This document shows, piece after piece, positions 47,520-59,794 of a DNA stretch of 64,000 nt. The first letter of the stretch is position 1. Every line of letters begins with the position of its first letter. The position numbers were made by a program, and so were the translations under genes. The stretch is from Mucor racemosus (Eukaryota > Mucoromycota > Mucoromycetes > Mucorales > Mucoraceae): NCBI GenBank assembly GCA_027405735.1, contig JAPEHQ010000006.1:1798001-1862000 (forward strand). The letters run 5' to 3'. The notes under the pieces are model-generated. The model had not been told where the DNA came from, did no database searches, and worked only from the letters and a program-made list of their open reading frames with translations.

Positions 47520-48660
47520 CGCAAAACGACAGATCCAACCGAAAGCTATTCTGAATTTTTTGTTTTAGCAAAAAATATTGATTTTTCGCCGAGATAATTG
47601 AAATAATATTTCATATTACTACAGCTTAAGCCTATGGTAACTGAGATTCAAAATCGATATCTCAAAATGATCCAGAAATGATTGAAAAATGATGAAAAAA
47701 AACAAATTCGTTTAATAGCTCATGAACTGCAAAGTAAGTTGAAGCAGCATATTAAATGGTTTTTGTACAGTTTTAGATTCTGCATCTGCTGAAATAAAAT
47801 TCAAGCAAATATTTCACATTAAATTTTGCGTAAAATGCAATTCAAATTTTAGAGGTTTTTTGAAGATACACATCACTTTTTGTAAATATGTTTTAAATAT
47901 AAGTAAATTATATGATGCACAATAAAATTATATATCGATCTAGCTATTGATGATCCTTCTAGCTGCATTTTTCGCAGAGAAAATAAGTTTTTTATAAAAA
48001 AAATTTCAAATTCAGGATTTTGGATGAGGGTACACAAGGGGAAAAATTGAGGCCAGAAGCGAGGATATTCTTTTTTACACATTTTTTATGGTATCTCTAC
48101 GAAAAATCAACATTTTCAAAAGAACTAAATTGGGTCCGAGAGAGCTCAACGAGGTTGATGATATGAGTGTAAAAAACATGCTGCTCAATTTAACCAGTAT
48201 TTTGAAATCTACTACAAAAATGTCAAAAAAAATGTAAAAAAATAAAAGTGCCCCGAATTTTTTCATACTTAAGTATGTTATAGAGCACCTCAAAACAAGT
48301 AAGTTTTATTATTAAAAATTGTTAGTATAGCCTAATTTTTCGTAGAGATATGAAGCCCCAAAGTTTTAATTTTATACAATGAAATACGCGTAAAAATCTG
48401 AAACATTAGCATTGAAAAATTCATACCAACTGCAAAAAATAGGATATTTCCGGATACTCATTTTTGGATTAAAGTCGAACATCTCAGGTACATTGGCATA
48501 TAATTTTTTCTTTGCATTATTTAGTGAAAAAACAAGTTGAGCAGGGATGAAAAGTTGGACCCAGTTTTTAAAGAAAAAGCAGTGAATTTTACGTGTTTTG
48601 AGGCCATTATGAGTTATATAACAGATTAAGGAACAAGTAACATAATGCAACCAATTCATA
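47520..48660 (-). repeat. 1.15-kb dispersed repeat R1, copy B
   Basis: The reverse-orientation partner of 17430-18605 and 59795-60945. It has a 95-codon minus frame (48372-48659) that is not open in the other copies. The similarity begins near ATGAATTGGTTGCATTATG at the right edge and runs to the GCAAAACGACAG region at the left. Confidence 0.75.
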
Positions 48661-49162
48661 TCAATTTAGCAGGGCCCAAGGTATATTATAGAAAGAATTT
48701 AGTATGAAGTTGATTGTAAAAAAAGAGCATGCTCCGATTTTGAAGACTGAAAATTTTGAAAATTCAATTTTCTTAAAAAGAGATACCTGCAAGAAGTTTC
48801 ATTATTTTAAATCTAACGCTAAGGATTTCCCGCTAAATATAACAATTGTAAATGAAGCATCTCGATAGGGCTCACAAGACTATTTCGCATGCAATATCAA
48901 GTATATAATGCAAAACTTAAATCACAATAATTTTTATCATTGGAATGGATTCAAAGTTTAGCAAACTATTATGATGAGTCAAAATAAATAAATGCTATAA
49001 ATTGGTTTTTGCATGATTCGTAGTGCCTTGCAGTTGTTCCATCGTCGATAAGGTGACTTGTTTTAAATTTAACATTCAAACAGAACTAATAAACAAAAAA
49101 AAAACTTGAACCCCACCCTAGAAGATTCATTTCAATCCAAAATAAAAACATATCCAAGCAAC

Positions 49163-49589
49163 ATGTCAGACAACAACTATACTAAAGAAGATATCGAAAG
49201 AATGAGAATTGCTATGGAAGGAGAAACAGCATTGGATAGAATCAAGAGAAAGGCCAAAGAGGAGCCTCTTGTCCCAGCAGGTAATGTTAACGTTAATAAA
49301 AATATAGTATAAATATATTGACAGCCATGTTTTGATTTAGGTGTAGCATTGACTACTTTTGCTTTGATTGCTGCCACAGTTGGTGTTAAGACAGGCAACA
49401 GAGCTTATGCAAATAACATGTTCCGTCTTCGAGGTAAGGATTTGATTTGGAATTGTATATTTTGATAATATTAATTATTGCATTTTAGTTGCTGCTCAAG
49501 GATTTACTGTTTTGGCCATGGTTGGTGGTTCCATCTATTACCAACATAAAAAAGAGCAAGAGCAAAAGAAACAACAACAACAAGAATAG
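49163..49589 (+). CDS. RCF1: Respiratory supercomplex factor 1 (HIG1 domain)
   Basis: Three exons: 49163-49280, 49341-49433, 49489-49589; introns 60 and 55 nt; 103 aa. Rcf1 associates with cytochrome c oxidase and supports III-IV supercomplexes in the inner membrane. The HIG1 domain covers residues about 25-90, with two hydrophobic helices (VALTTFALIAATVGV and VAAQGFTVLAMVGGSIYY). The loop motif Qx3RxRx3Q of the family reads NNMFRLRVAAQ here, so the first Gln is Asn. The C-terminus is a Lys/Glu/Gln tail. The start MSDNNYTKED at 49163 is the first ATG; the frame opens further upstream only from a non-ATG codon. Confidence 0.9.
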
Positions 49590-50160
49590 TTATTATATTA
49601 CCTTGTCTTTCTTTAAAATGTAAATAGTAGTAAAAAAAAAAAAAAAAAAAAAAAAAAGTACGTAATAACAATTGCCTCCGAGATTGAAATTTTGCATGTG
49701 CATTTTGTCCCTGACTTTGTTGCTAGGTTACCAAATGAGTTGCTATGATGAATGGAATCTTGCATGAACTTGCATTTTGATAATATTTTACCGAGAAAAC
49801 TTGTTTATTTTTAAGGCCACTAAATTTTTTAGTATTTTTTTTCTGTTTGCGGCGAACAATCAAAGAATTTTTACTTGATAAATTGTATAACTATCTTATA
49901 ATTTTTTAATTGCTTGTGTGAATAAGCTACATGTTTTTTTTTTCACGTTGAATGATACTTTTTTTTCCCTCGATATTAAACTTTGAATGCATTAATAATA
50001 ATAAATATAAACTTTGCGGGGTAAACCTGAGGGTGCGAAAATCCATTCGTCAGCAGAAATAAAAACAAAATCATTTATTAAAATCCCACATTTCTCAATC
50101 TTGTTTATAGTCTTTTTTTTTTTTCTCCTTTCTACAATTAATATTATTTAATACACAAAG
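49590..50160. other. Intergenic between Rcf1 and hydratase 2
   Basis: A run of 26 A at 49632-49657, AT-rich sequence, and a pyrimidine-rich stretch (50110-50135) just before the hydratase start. No gene. Confidence 0.5.
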
Positions 50161-51286
50161 ATGCCCGTTGAAGGATTTAAAGTTGATGTCGAAAAGGCCG
50201 TTGGTCATGTTTTCGAAAGTGAAAAGGTTGTTTGTAACCGTCGTGATTTCCTTTTGTATGCTCTCGGTGTCGGTGTCAAGGAAGATGAATTAAAATACCT
50301 TTATGAATTAAGTATGTATAGATTTAGATTTATTTTGGGTTGTTGTATTAATCAATTGATCAATAGACAAGGATTTTGCTCCTCTTCCTACATATCCTCT
50401 TGTTCTTTTACTGAAGGGTGATGATTATAATGTCAATCTCTTCAAGGATCGTGCTCAAGGTAAGGGTACTCTTCCCGGTATGCCTCCTTATGATCCCAAT
50501 AAGATTGTTCATGGTGAGCAAACTTTACAAGTACACAAAACTTTCCCCATTGATGGTGGTGTTTTTTCTGCCAAAAAGACATGTACTGGTATCTATGATA
50601 AGGGTAAGTTGGTTTAAAATTTCACAATGTCAATAAAACTGCATCTGACAGGTTTATTTTTTTTTTAGGTTCAGGTATGGTTATTGAAACCACTGTTGAC
50701 CTTTATGATGAACATGAGAAGGTTCACTACTGTAGCATGGTTTCCAAGTCATTTGTCCGTGGTTATGGTGGTTGGAATGTAAGGCAAATATAATGTATTC
50801 ATGGAAGTATTTTTACTCACACACATGTATATTTTTTAGGGCCCCAAAGGTCCTAAGGGCGTCTCTTATTCTCCTCCCAAGCGTAACCCTGATGCCGTTG
50901 AAGTATTTGCTTCTACTCCCAACCAAGCTCTCATCTACCGTCTTTCCGGTGATTATAACCCTCTTCATGCTGACACTGCATTAGCTCCCACAATTGGCTT
51001 CCCCAAGCCCATTCTCCATGGTCTCTGTACTTATGGTGCTTGTGGTCATTCCATCATCAAGGCTTTGGCTGATAATGAACCTACTCGTTTCAAGTCTATT
51101 GAAGGTCGTTTTGCTTCTCCCGTTTTCCCCGGTGAGACTATTGAAATCTACATGTGGAAGGTTGATGACAAGGACCCCAAGGTTCAAGGTGTCATTTTCG
51201 TTGCCAAGGTTAAAGAAAGAGATGTTGTTGTTGTTAACAATGGTTATGCTACTCTTTACAAAAAGTCTCCTGAATCCAAGCTTTAA
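50161..51286 (+). CDS. Peroxisomal enoyl-CoA hydratase 2 (MaoC-like)
   Basis: Four exons: 50161-50311, 50367-50603, 50669-50778, 50840-51286; introns 55-65 nt; 314 aa. It hydrates trans-2-enoyl-CoA to (R)-3-hydroxyacyl-CoA in beta-oxidation. The double hot-dog layout is visible: an N-terminal non-catalytic half, then the catalytic half with the hydratase-2 motif YRLSGDYNPLHAD (Asp/His pair) and GFPKPILHGLCTYG. The protein ends PESKL, a type-1 peroxisome signal. In yeast the activity is part of multifunctional Fox2; here it is a stand-alone protein, as in some fungi and in human-type hydratase domains. Codon use is notably C-ending and Pro-CCC rich, suggesting high expression. It is convergent with the Nudix gene, 57 bp apart. 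Confidence 0.94.
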
Positions 51287-51343
51287 ATAATGATTAAAAT
51301 AAATTATATATTTTTGTGTAAATATGAATTAAACAGAGTAAAT

Positions 51344-52436
51344 TTATTGTTGTCCTTTACGAGGAGTAGGGAATTCTAATCTTCTATGAAGACCATAAGA
51401 TATATCAATATAATCAGGTTCTTCATCAGGTGTAATAAAAGAATGGCGCATCATAAAATCAATTGCAACAAGAGCGCAGTTGTTTTTCCATTCATCATTT
51501 AGAATGGTCTCTTTGACCTTTTCTAAAGGCCACAAATAAAAGCAATCAACTTCACCATCACAAGGTATAGGTGCAAAGTCTTTAGGTAATTCCAAATCAT
51601 AAATGTACTCAGATTCAGGTTGTAATCCACCAGATGTATAAGTAAAATAAGTAATTGTGCTGACACTTTTAGCCTAATAATAAAAGTCAATTTATGCAAA
51701 AAGGCAGGATATTATTGAGTTTACCTTGCTGGCAATTTCAATTGGAATACTAGCTTCTTCATCACACTCTTTGATAATTGTTTCTCTAACAGAATAATTG
51801 TATGAAATACCACCAGCAACCTATTAAATAATGAGGAGAAGAAAAAAAAAGTATATTTTAGATGGAAACACATACACAATTATCTAATAATCCAGGCCAT
51901 GTTTGCTTGGTCTTTGATCTTCTTGCGACCCACATGAGGATTTGTCCATCTTCAGTCTTTGTATAAGCATTTAAATGCACACCAAAAGTAGAGATACCAA
52001 ACAATGGAGTAGCTGCACGTTCCATGACAAAAGCAACATTATCTGAACGTTCGGAATCACCATAGACAGGATATAATTCATTTCTCCAGCCTGCTAATAC
52101 TCTAAATGCTTCTTCATGGCGCCATGTATCCATGAGTTGTTTCATGACTTCAGTTCTCAATTCAGGGGTATTTACCCAAGGCCCAAATTTGATCGCATCA
52201 GCAGAAATGACAAAAGGTTTCTTGTGATATTTATTATTGTATGTAATTAAAGCAGGTAAAACACTGGGAAGGACGTTGCCAATTTTATATGGACCGAGAA
52301 TAAAAGGAATAGCATGGTGAATTTCGTCTTTTGATGAAGGATCAATTACATAAGGATACTTGTCGCATTTTTGGACTACTTGCAAAAGAGATGCAAAGGC
52401 TGTCATTTCTCTCTTTATTGTTTGTATGGTTTTCAA
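51344..52436 (-). CDS. Nudix hydrolase of the DUF4743 / thiamine-pyrophosphokinase-associated type
   Basis: Three exons: 52436-51876, 51820-51725, 51673-51344; introns 55 and 51 nt; 328 aa. An N-terminal domain (about 1-140, with FGPWVNTPELRTEVM and ERAATPLFGISTFGVHLNAY) is followed by a Nudix fold. The Nudix box reads GGISYNYSVRETIIKECDEE with deviations: the first Glu of GX5E is replaced and the Arg before the Glu is Lys. Relatives such as yeast YJR142W hydrolyse oxidised or damaged thiamine diphosphate (family knowledge). The start could also be the internal Met at residue 11 (MTAFASLL), a more usual family start. Confidence 0.88.
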
Positions 52437-54681
52437 GAAAAAGATAAGGTGGAGGAGAAAGGGGGGTTTCCATGAAAAAAGAGATTGTTTTTGTTACTGT
52501 TTCACGTCTGAGGGAACTCAGATGATCATCTCTTTTGAGTGTGGCAATGCTTATTCAATTTCACATAAATTATCATACATTAGATCTAGTTTCCCAATAT
52601 TTGCGTAGCAGCAAAATGAAATTTGATGCACTCAATCGAAACTGTCAATCTTACAGTTGAACGTACTCTAATGCAAAGATTGATGCGAGGCGTATGCACA
52701 ATTCTAGACTTTGGTTGTTTATAAATTACGGTCCATCAAATTTACTATAGATCATTTTACATTTTACCATATTGATATCTAAACCACCCAAATTATATTC
52801 AAAAGCAAATCTTCAATAGCAAATTCTTTCTGACACATTATCATCCAAATTATTATTTAGAGTGTGCTATGGCATCAAAAGCGTCTCTCACAACTTAATT
52901 TAAGATATTACCTTCCTCTGCAATGTAAAAAATTGCCTTCTAGTTGACGTTTTATATTACTCAAAGGGATTCTCGGCAGTTTGTAAAACACTCCGTCCGA
53001 CCTATTAGTAATTACATCACTTCTGTACTAACGAACAATAATGAAAAATATATCAGAAAGAGCCGTGTCCATGATCCATGGCTGCATTAATAGGTAAAAG
53101 ATGTGTTTCATCCTTGAAATCACCTAAAATTCAGAACTTTAGAGGATTTTTTCAGGTTTTATTTGCTAGTTTTGGGCCTTCAAAAATGGCCAAACTACTT
53201 CTAGTATTATGTATTTGCTTGTTGTATTTTTTGTTTAAGTTTTTCAAATTATGAAAAATCCATAGAAAATTGACCTCGGACCCTTGCAAGTATAAGGAAA
53301 AATCGCTCCAGATTGCTAAAATATATTTTTAACACCTAAAATAGAAATTTTGTCTTATACCATTTATAAGTCAGAAATATTCAGATTTTTTCAGAGAAAC
53401 ACATAAATGCATTCATTGCGTTATTAGTTATTCTAAAAATAGACTTTCGCTAGAAAATCCATTTTTCTTGCAACCTCATTTTGCTCAAAATTTTGCGTGC
53501 ATGGATTCTACGTAAAATACACCGTTCAAAGCAATTTTAAATTCTACATAAACTTTAATTAACCAGCTTTGTACATTGTTTTATTAGATTTTAGAGAAAT
53601 CGACGCAAAAAGATTTTTTTTTTTTGGAAAAAAAAAGGAAAATTGATAAAAAAATGGCAGCTTCGGCGTCGAAGTTTTAATTGATTTCTCCCTCAACATC
53701 AGCTTTTCTAAACGTTAGCCAACTATTTATGCAAAAATTTCTAAATACTAATGCAATAATGGAAGAGAAAAAATATGTACATATGAATTGCATAATATTC
53801 AATGTTAATCCAAATAGAATATACAAATAACCCTATTCAGAGGCTGAATAAAACTCTTTGAGTATTTTTGACGGCTAATAAAAAGCTTTGTTGCTGCATG
53901 CTGTGTCGTATAGCAGTTAAATATGTTTTGGAGGGCTAGGAAGCTAGGATTCACATGAAATTACTATCTATTTGATGTTTACGAAGCTTTGGATTTACAA
54001 ATAAAGTATTTTTCTGTCAGGAATCAGGCAAACCTACGGATAATATATCGCACTATTAAGAATTTCAAATGATGATCCTCCGGAAGCAAATAAACCCTTT
54101 CTGAAGTTATTATATAATTTTCCCGCATAAAAGAGCCATGTCCAAGATGAGTTGAGCACTGTTAATTAACTGCTTCAATCTGATATCAAGAGCTATTTAA
54201 AGCATACGACAAGATCGGTTGTAGCTCTCCTAAATTATGACAACAGCAAATATTCTTCTGTATAGAAGATCTGAAGCAATGCAATGATCAACTTACTGAT
54301 GTATATGTGTGTAATATAATACCCAAATAAATTATTCTCTGATTTCTTACGGCGATTGGACAAGGATCAAACAAACAAATTCTATATAGATGGTCCGGAT
54401 TCTCGATGAGCAAACGCTTCTTCAATAAGCTACTGCTAGTATACTCCAAATTTAGATCCAAACTGTCGTGATTGGTAAATCAAGAAAACATAGTTTGAAC
54501 CGGAATCGAAAATATCGAAAAAAAGTCGAAATAGACTCCTAGATATGTTGTGCCAAAATACCTGACATTTTTTTTTTTTTTTTATTGGAAAAATATTTTC
54601 TTTTACTTCCTATAAATCCTGTTTGTCTAGGCCCTTTTTTATATTCTTTCCTTGTTATTTCGCACCTAGTTTTGATAAAAG
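52437..54681. other. Intergenic, gene-free, AT-rich
   Basis: 2.2 kb with no supportable gene. 53080-53650 has a composition and word style resembling repeat R1 (ATTTT/GAGAAA blocks, TTACGTAAAA-like words), but no alignable partner was found in the window. It may be another decayed dispersed element. Confidence 0.4.
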
Positions 54682-56555
54682 ATGCACTTAGGATTATTGT
54701 CGCAAGAAAGGTTGTCATTTGATCCAATTAAACCCTTAATTCTTCGGGGGCCACCATCAGAAAATGCCTCATCTGTTTTTTCAGGAAATGTTGTATTATC
54801 ACTAGCTAAAACGACTAAAATTTCAAGTATTGCTGTCACTTTTAAATCAACTGCAACTACATATTGGCCCGAAGGTAAGAAGATAAATATCGATTCATAA
54901 ATTTGTATAAAATCAAACAAACAAACAAACATTCATAGGCATCGGTGCACGTGGAACTCGATTGACACATGAAAAAGTTCTTAGTGAAGAAACTGTTCAA
55001 ATTCTAGAATTAAAGAAGAATGAATTTATTAAATTACCATCTGGTATTCATCGTTTTCCATTTGCATTTATTGTCCCTAATGTAAGTGCCAAGCAAGCTA
55101 ATTGTTGCTTCATTTTGATTGATAGATTTATTATAGTCTATTGTTGAAACAATTGAAGATGTTTATGGTAGAGTTCGTCACATTGTAGATGCTCGAGTCA
55201 TTGGACCTGGAATTCAGCTTTTAAATAATTGGCATATTTCGAAGCCTGTTCTTGTATTACGTGCTTATATGTCAGATTCATTATTAACCAACAATTCGCT
55301 ACAAGATCTATCACGTACTTATGAAAAACATTTACCCGCCGCCGATGTGCAGTTAGTAGTGGAACGTGCTGCTTTCTCATCTGGTGATCTTTTTCATTTG
55401 AGATTAATTTTACAGCCTCAACGTAAACGTGTACGTTTAGAGCATATGGAATTAACTATTACTGAAGCAAGACGTTATAATGTATCCGAAGTACGAGCAA
55501 ATCGCTCTGATTCTGAACAATTTACACTACCATTTTTAACCTCAGTTAAATTAGCAGAAGGAGATGAGAGCAATAGTTGCTCCGAAGCGGATGGCGACTT
55601 GAGGCCCGTGTTTGCAAAGCATGGAAAAGGATTAGATTTGAGAGATACAATTGCATATAGAATTACTTTTGCCACACCTACTTGCATGAGAAATATTCAT
55701 CATACAACATATTACAAAGATATTTTATTTAGACATCATCTCAACATTAGTATGACGATTTCTTTTGTAGACGAACAATTAACCGCCGAGGCTCAGCGTC
55801 CTGCGTTAATGTCGACTAGTAGCAGTAATAGTAGTTTTGGAGATGAATTAACAAGAGCACCAGCAACCCCGACATCTATGCATTCCATGCCATCAAGTAC
55901 AGAAAGTGTGACAGAAATTGAACAACAAGCAGCCTCTGCTATGATGGCACTATCACCCCCGCCAGCAGCATTCTCCATTAATTCTACTAATACGAATACA
56001 CATATTAGACACCCAATTGTTAATGTTAATACGAGTAATCCACCACCTATTATCCATCCACATAATCCACACAATAACATTAGTTCAAATCCACATTATC
56101 AATCACAATCACAACAATCTACTTGGTTATCCAAATTACGAAAACCTGTCAACACAAAAGAAGGAGGTACACATGTCATTAGAAAACGAGAAACAATTCG
56201 ATTAGAAACTCCAGTAACAGTATTTGATTGTCGTTTAAAAGAAGATTATGGTCGATTACCATCTTATTCTGAATTAAATCTTACAGCACATCCAGCCCAT
56301 GGCGATGACAAGAATAAGATGTTACCCGAAATGATGGAACAGGATTTAATGTTACAATGCATGCCTGATTCCGATCAACAAATACCATCCAATGAACCAC
56401 AACCTCAGTTGTGTCCATGTTATTTCAAATTTCGTCGTCAAATGGAAATGGCGTCTCAAGCACAACTACTAACAGCAAACAGTAACAATTCAAACACTGC
56501 ATTAGAAAGAATACCATCTATTCCACCTCCAGATTATGTTGAAACTGCCAATTAA
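54682..56555 (+). CDS. Arrestin-domain (ART-type) trafficking adaptor
   Basis: Three exons: 54682-54874, 54939-55081, 55137-56555; 584 aa. Alpha-arrestins link plasma-membrane transporters to the Rsp5-type ubiquitin ligase. The arrestin N domain runs from PLILRGPPSENASSVFSGNV through LPSGIHRFPFAFIVPN. The C domain follows with VIGPGIQLLNNWHISKPVLV and later DCRLKEDYGRLPSYSEL. Low-complexity Ser/Asn/His/Pro stretches (about 305-385) break it. Near the C-terminus PPPDYVE provides a PPxY ligase-binding motif, and LPSY is a second weaker one. An in-frame TAA just upstream of the ATG fixes the start. Confidence 0.9.
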
Positions 56556-57243
56556 GGAATAAATACCCTATAATATTATATATGATTTTGACATTCCATG
56601 CGATATTCCCAATGGTTTACTTTCTTTTTAAAAATAAACAAATCACATAATCCTTATAGTCCGTATTTCATAATATATATATTTCATTACAAAAACTGTT
56701 TCACCAATATATATACAGCACGTGTGATTTAACAGGAGCAAGGGGATTAGTGTTACTTATTGCTTATAGTTGAAAATCCGAATATATTGATATATGAGAT
56801 TCCCCTTTTTATTTATACGCACTAAGGAGCATATATTGCCACTACAAGTTTATTGAATTGACGACATTGTAACAAAGTTAATCCAATTTATATATTAAAT
56901 TAATACAACAGTTTATAAAATAGAAAAAGCTCCATTTATAGATTTTACTCAAAATAACATTTTATATTTAAGGAGGAGTCGATCTTCTGCTTAATATACT
57001 TCTTTGATAATTTAATGTTACCTTTACTGTGTAATTTGAATGATTTTCACTTTTTCTCTCTCTGATTATTATAATACTGTACAACCAAATACTAAAATTT
57101 TTTTATATATATATATATATATATATATCACATTGATATATAATCCTCTTAGCTCTCTCTCTCTCTTTTTTTTTTTTTTTTTTTTTTTTTTCTCTCTCTT
57201 TCTCCCTTTCTCTCTTTCTCTCTTTATTTTCTTTGTCTTTAGT
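56556..57243. promoter_or_regulatory. 5' flank of the homeodomain gene with CT tract and T run
   Basis: A TA microsatellite (about 57104-57128), then CT repeats and a run of about 24 T (57155-57237) directly before the ATG at 57244. Pyrimidine tracts of this kind precede several genes in the window. A specific regulatory role is inference. Confidence 0.4.
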
Positions 57244-59026
57244 ATGAATAATAATAGTAATAATACCAGTATGAACAATTTCTTTGGTCAACAACAACAA
57301 CAACAGCAACAACATCAACAAAGAAATTATCCATTTCCTCCTCAATTACAGCATCAATTTCATCATGATTCAAATTCAAAACATATGTTTTCTATTCCTC
57401 CTCCTCCTCCGCTATCAGCTATTCCACCTCCATTTGACAGAGATATTTCACCACCTCGTAAAAGAACTCGTACTTCACCAGAACAATTGGCCGTACTTGA
57501 AAAATCTTTTAGTTTAAACCCATCTCCAAATAACCGCGTTAGAGAACAATTAGCGCATCAATTAGGTATGCCAGAAAGATCAATTCAAATTTGGTTTCAA
57601 AATCGTCGTGCGAAGGTTAAAAATCAAGCAAAAAGATCTGTTCAATTACAAGATTCTACTCTTTACATGCAACAACAGTATGCTGCAAGTGCTGCTGCTG
57701 CTGCATGTCAAAGTGCAGCATTTCAACAGCAACAAGATACAATTGATCCTAATTTATATTATTATTATTATTACTATTACTTTCATCAACAACAACAACA
57801 ACAACAACAGCAACAGCAACAAAGATCAACAACACCATTATCAGCAGTAACAGATCATGCTTCTTTATCTCTTCCTCCTCCACTTGCACCACCCTCTTCT
57901 TTTTCGACATCAACACCTTCGTATCCACCTCCTATAAATACAAATAGTATGCCTGATTTAACTTTATCTGCTTCTACATCAAGCTCATCTATTACTTCAG
58001 ATAATCATCATCGTCGTCATCATAATAGATCTTCATCTGCTTCTTCATCATATACGGAACGTACAAGAGCGCATTCAGTTGGACCATATCCTTATTATCG
58101 TAAATCAACTCCACAAGAAAGGCATTCATCTTTGGGCCCTCCTCCAACTGCTTCCATTAGTAACCCAATTTCTTCTTCTTCTTCTTCTTCTTCTTCTAAT
58201 ATGTCAGCAACAACTACACCAACAAATACTATACAATCTCATCAACTTTTATTTAATACAGCATCTGATCCTGCTAAACTTTACAATTCTTCTACAATCA
58301 TCGAAGAGCCTTATCATATTGCTCCATCTTCTAATTTAGGTACAAATAATAAATACATTTTTTTTCTAGAGTTGTACTAAATGTATTATTTTCTCAACAG
58401 CGAAACATTCAACACAACAAAAATTCAGTCTCACAGCTCAAACCTTACAAATTGGTACCTGGAAACGTGTTTGTGATCTTAATTGTCATATGGATTTATC
58501 TACACGTACTTTGATTTGGTGCATTGGTGATGAACAACAAAGCTTCCGTATCGATATAAACTTAAATTTAATTCAGTTTATACGTATGCACAGTAATAGT
58601 ATGACAAACACAAATAAACTAGAGTTCTTTTTAAGTTCACCTGATCAAGTGAAATTCTTTATGACGACTACTATGGAAGGAAACTGGGTTCAATGTCATG
58701 ATTTTACACAAGATAAGCAAGCTTCTTCCGAAAATGTACATGTATTAGAAGGATTTAGTTTATTACAAGCTGAATTTATGGAGATATTGATGCAGGCACC
58801 AGATCTCCAATCGTTGGTAATTCAAGAAGAAGAAGGAGGAGCAGAAGACCATCAACAACAACTGCCGCAAGATGATGCTACAGCTTCATTGTATCATCAT
58901 AGTAGTCAAAATAGTAGCTTTTTAAATAATAATAGCAGCCAGAGCTTGTTGTTGGATGATGTATCTACAACAGATGATGGTATGGCTACTAATTTATTGT
59001 TACTTCAAGGCTTACACTTACCTTGA
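57244..59026 (+). CDS. Homeodomain transcription factor, Phx1/Pah1-like
   Basis: Two exons, 57244-58339 and 58401-59026, with a 61-nt intron; 573 aa. After a Gln/His/Pro-rich start comes a homeodomain at about residues 71-130: PRKRTRTSPEQLAVLEKSF, then the recognition helix SIQIWFQNRRAKVKNQAKR. The middle is low complexity: poly-Ala, a run of Tyr, poly-Gln, Ser runs. Exon 2 encodes a conserved-looking C-terminal domain (FSLTAQTLQIGTWKRV, then SFRIDINLNLIQFIR and FEFF-type strands) known from fungal homeodomain proteins such as S. pombe Phx1, a stationary-phase regulator. The frame is open to 57040 but runs through the CT/T tract, so the ATG at 57244 is chosen. Confidence 0.85.
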
Positions 59027-59794
59027 ATATATACATATAAAACAATCATATAGAAAAAAAAAACATTAATAAAATAATCGATCTACAATTTAACGAATGG
59101 TTTTTGTGTTAATCTTATTGATTATTGAGGTATTCGATAAATAAACGTGATATATAGTCATCGGCTACAATTTTTTCCTGCTTTTTTTTTTGGCTCCGTT
59201 GTACACACATTCGAATTATACTATATGGAGGCTTCTACATATTTATTATAATAATGTCGATCAGGAAACTTGATTTGCTAATAACCGCAGAATAATGATT
59301 AATGCTTCATTATTAATAGCACTATTCAAATAAACAATAGTGTTAAATTTAGATCAGTAAACATGGTAAATATCTCCTGTTAAATATATATAGTATATTC
59401 AAAACACAAAAGATCATCGTTAGTTTATATATAAAATTTGTGGCCATTATGTCCGTCTTAGAATATAGTAAAAATTGCCAATAATATTCTTGAATTCATC
59501 GAACCTACTACAATTACAAAAACTCCTGTTCGAAATCGCTGTCATTTGATTCAATAATCTGCAAATGTCGCTCAAGCCGGTTTTTCGTTGTGAATACTAT
59601 AAATTAAAGCATATTACTTCTCTCTGATAGTGAGCTCCTGTATAAAAGAGCTACAAAATGCATCATGACAGGTTGTAGTAGGTCATAAATGATATACTAT
59701 ACATCCGGCTCTAAAATATAATTTAGCCTTGTTGGAGCAAAAATGGATTATCATTGAATGGAGAATGGACGGCATGTCATCTTTTGAGTCAATG

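Noticed and set aside
49106..49162. N-terminal extension of Rcf1
   Set aside because: It would start at a non-ATG codon; the first ATG at 49163 gives a family-length protein.
50461..50520. Intron starting at GTAAGG in the hydratase gene
   Set aside because: The reading frame continues through with conserved hydratase sequence (GTLPGMPPYDPNKIVHGEQT), so it is exon.
57040..57243. Upstream extension of the homeodomain frame
   Set aside because: It runs through a TA microsatellite, CT repeats and a T run and reads as Ser/Leu/Phe filler; the ATG at 57244 follows the tract as in neighbouring genes.
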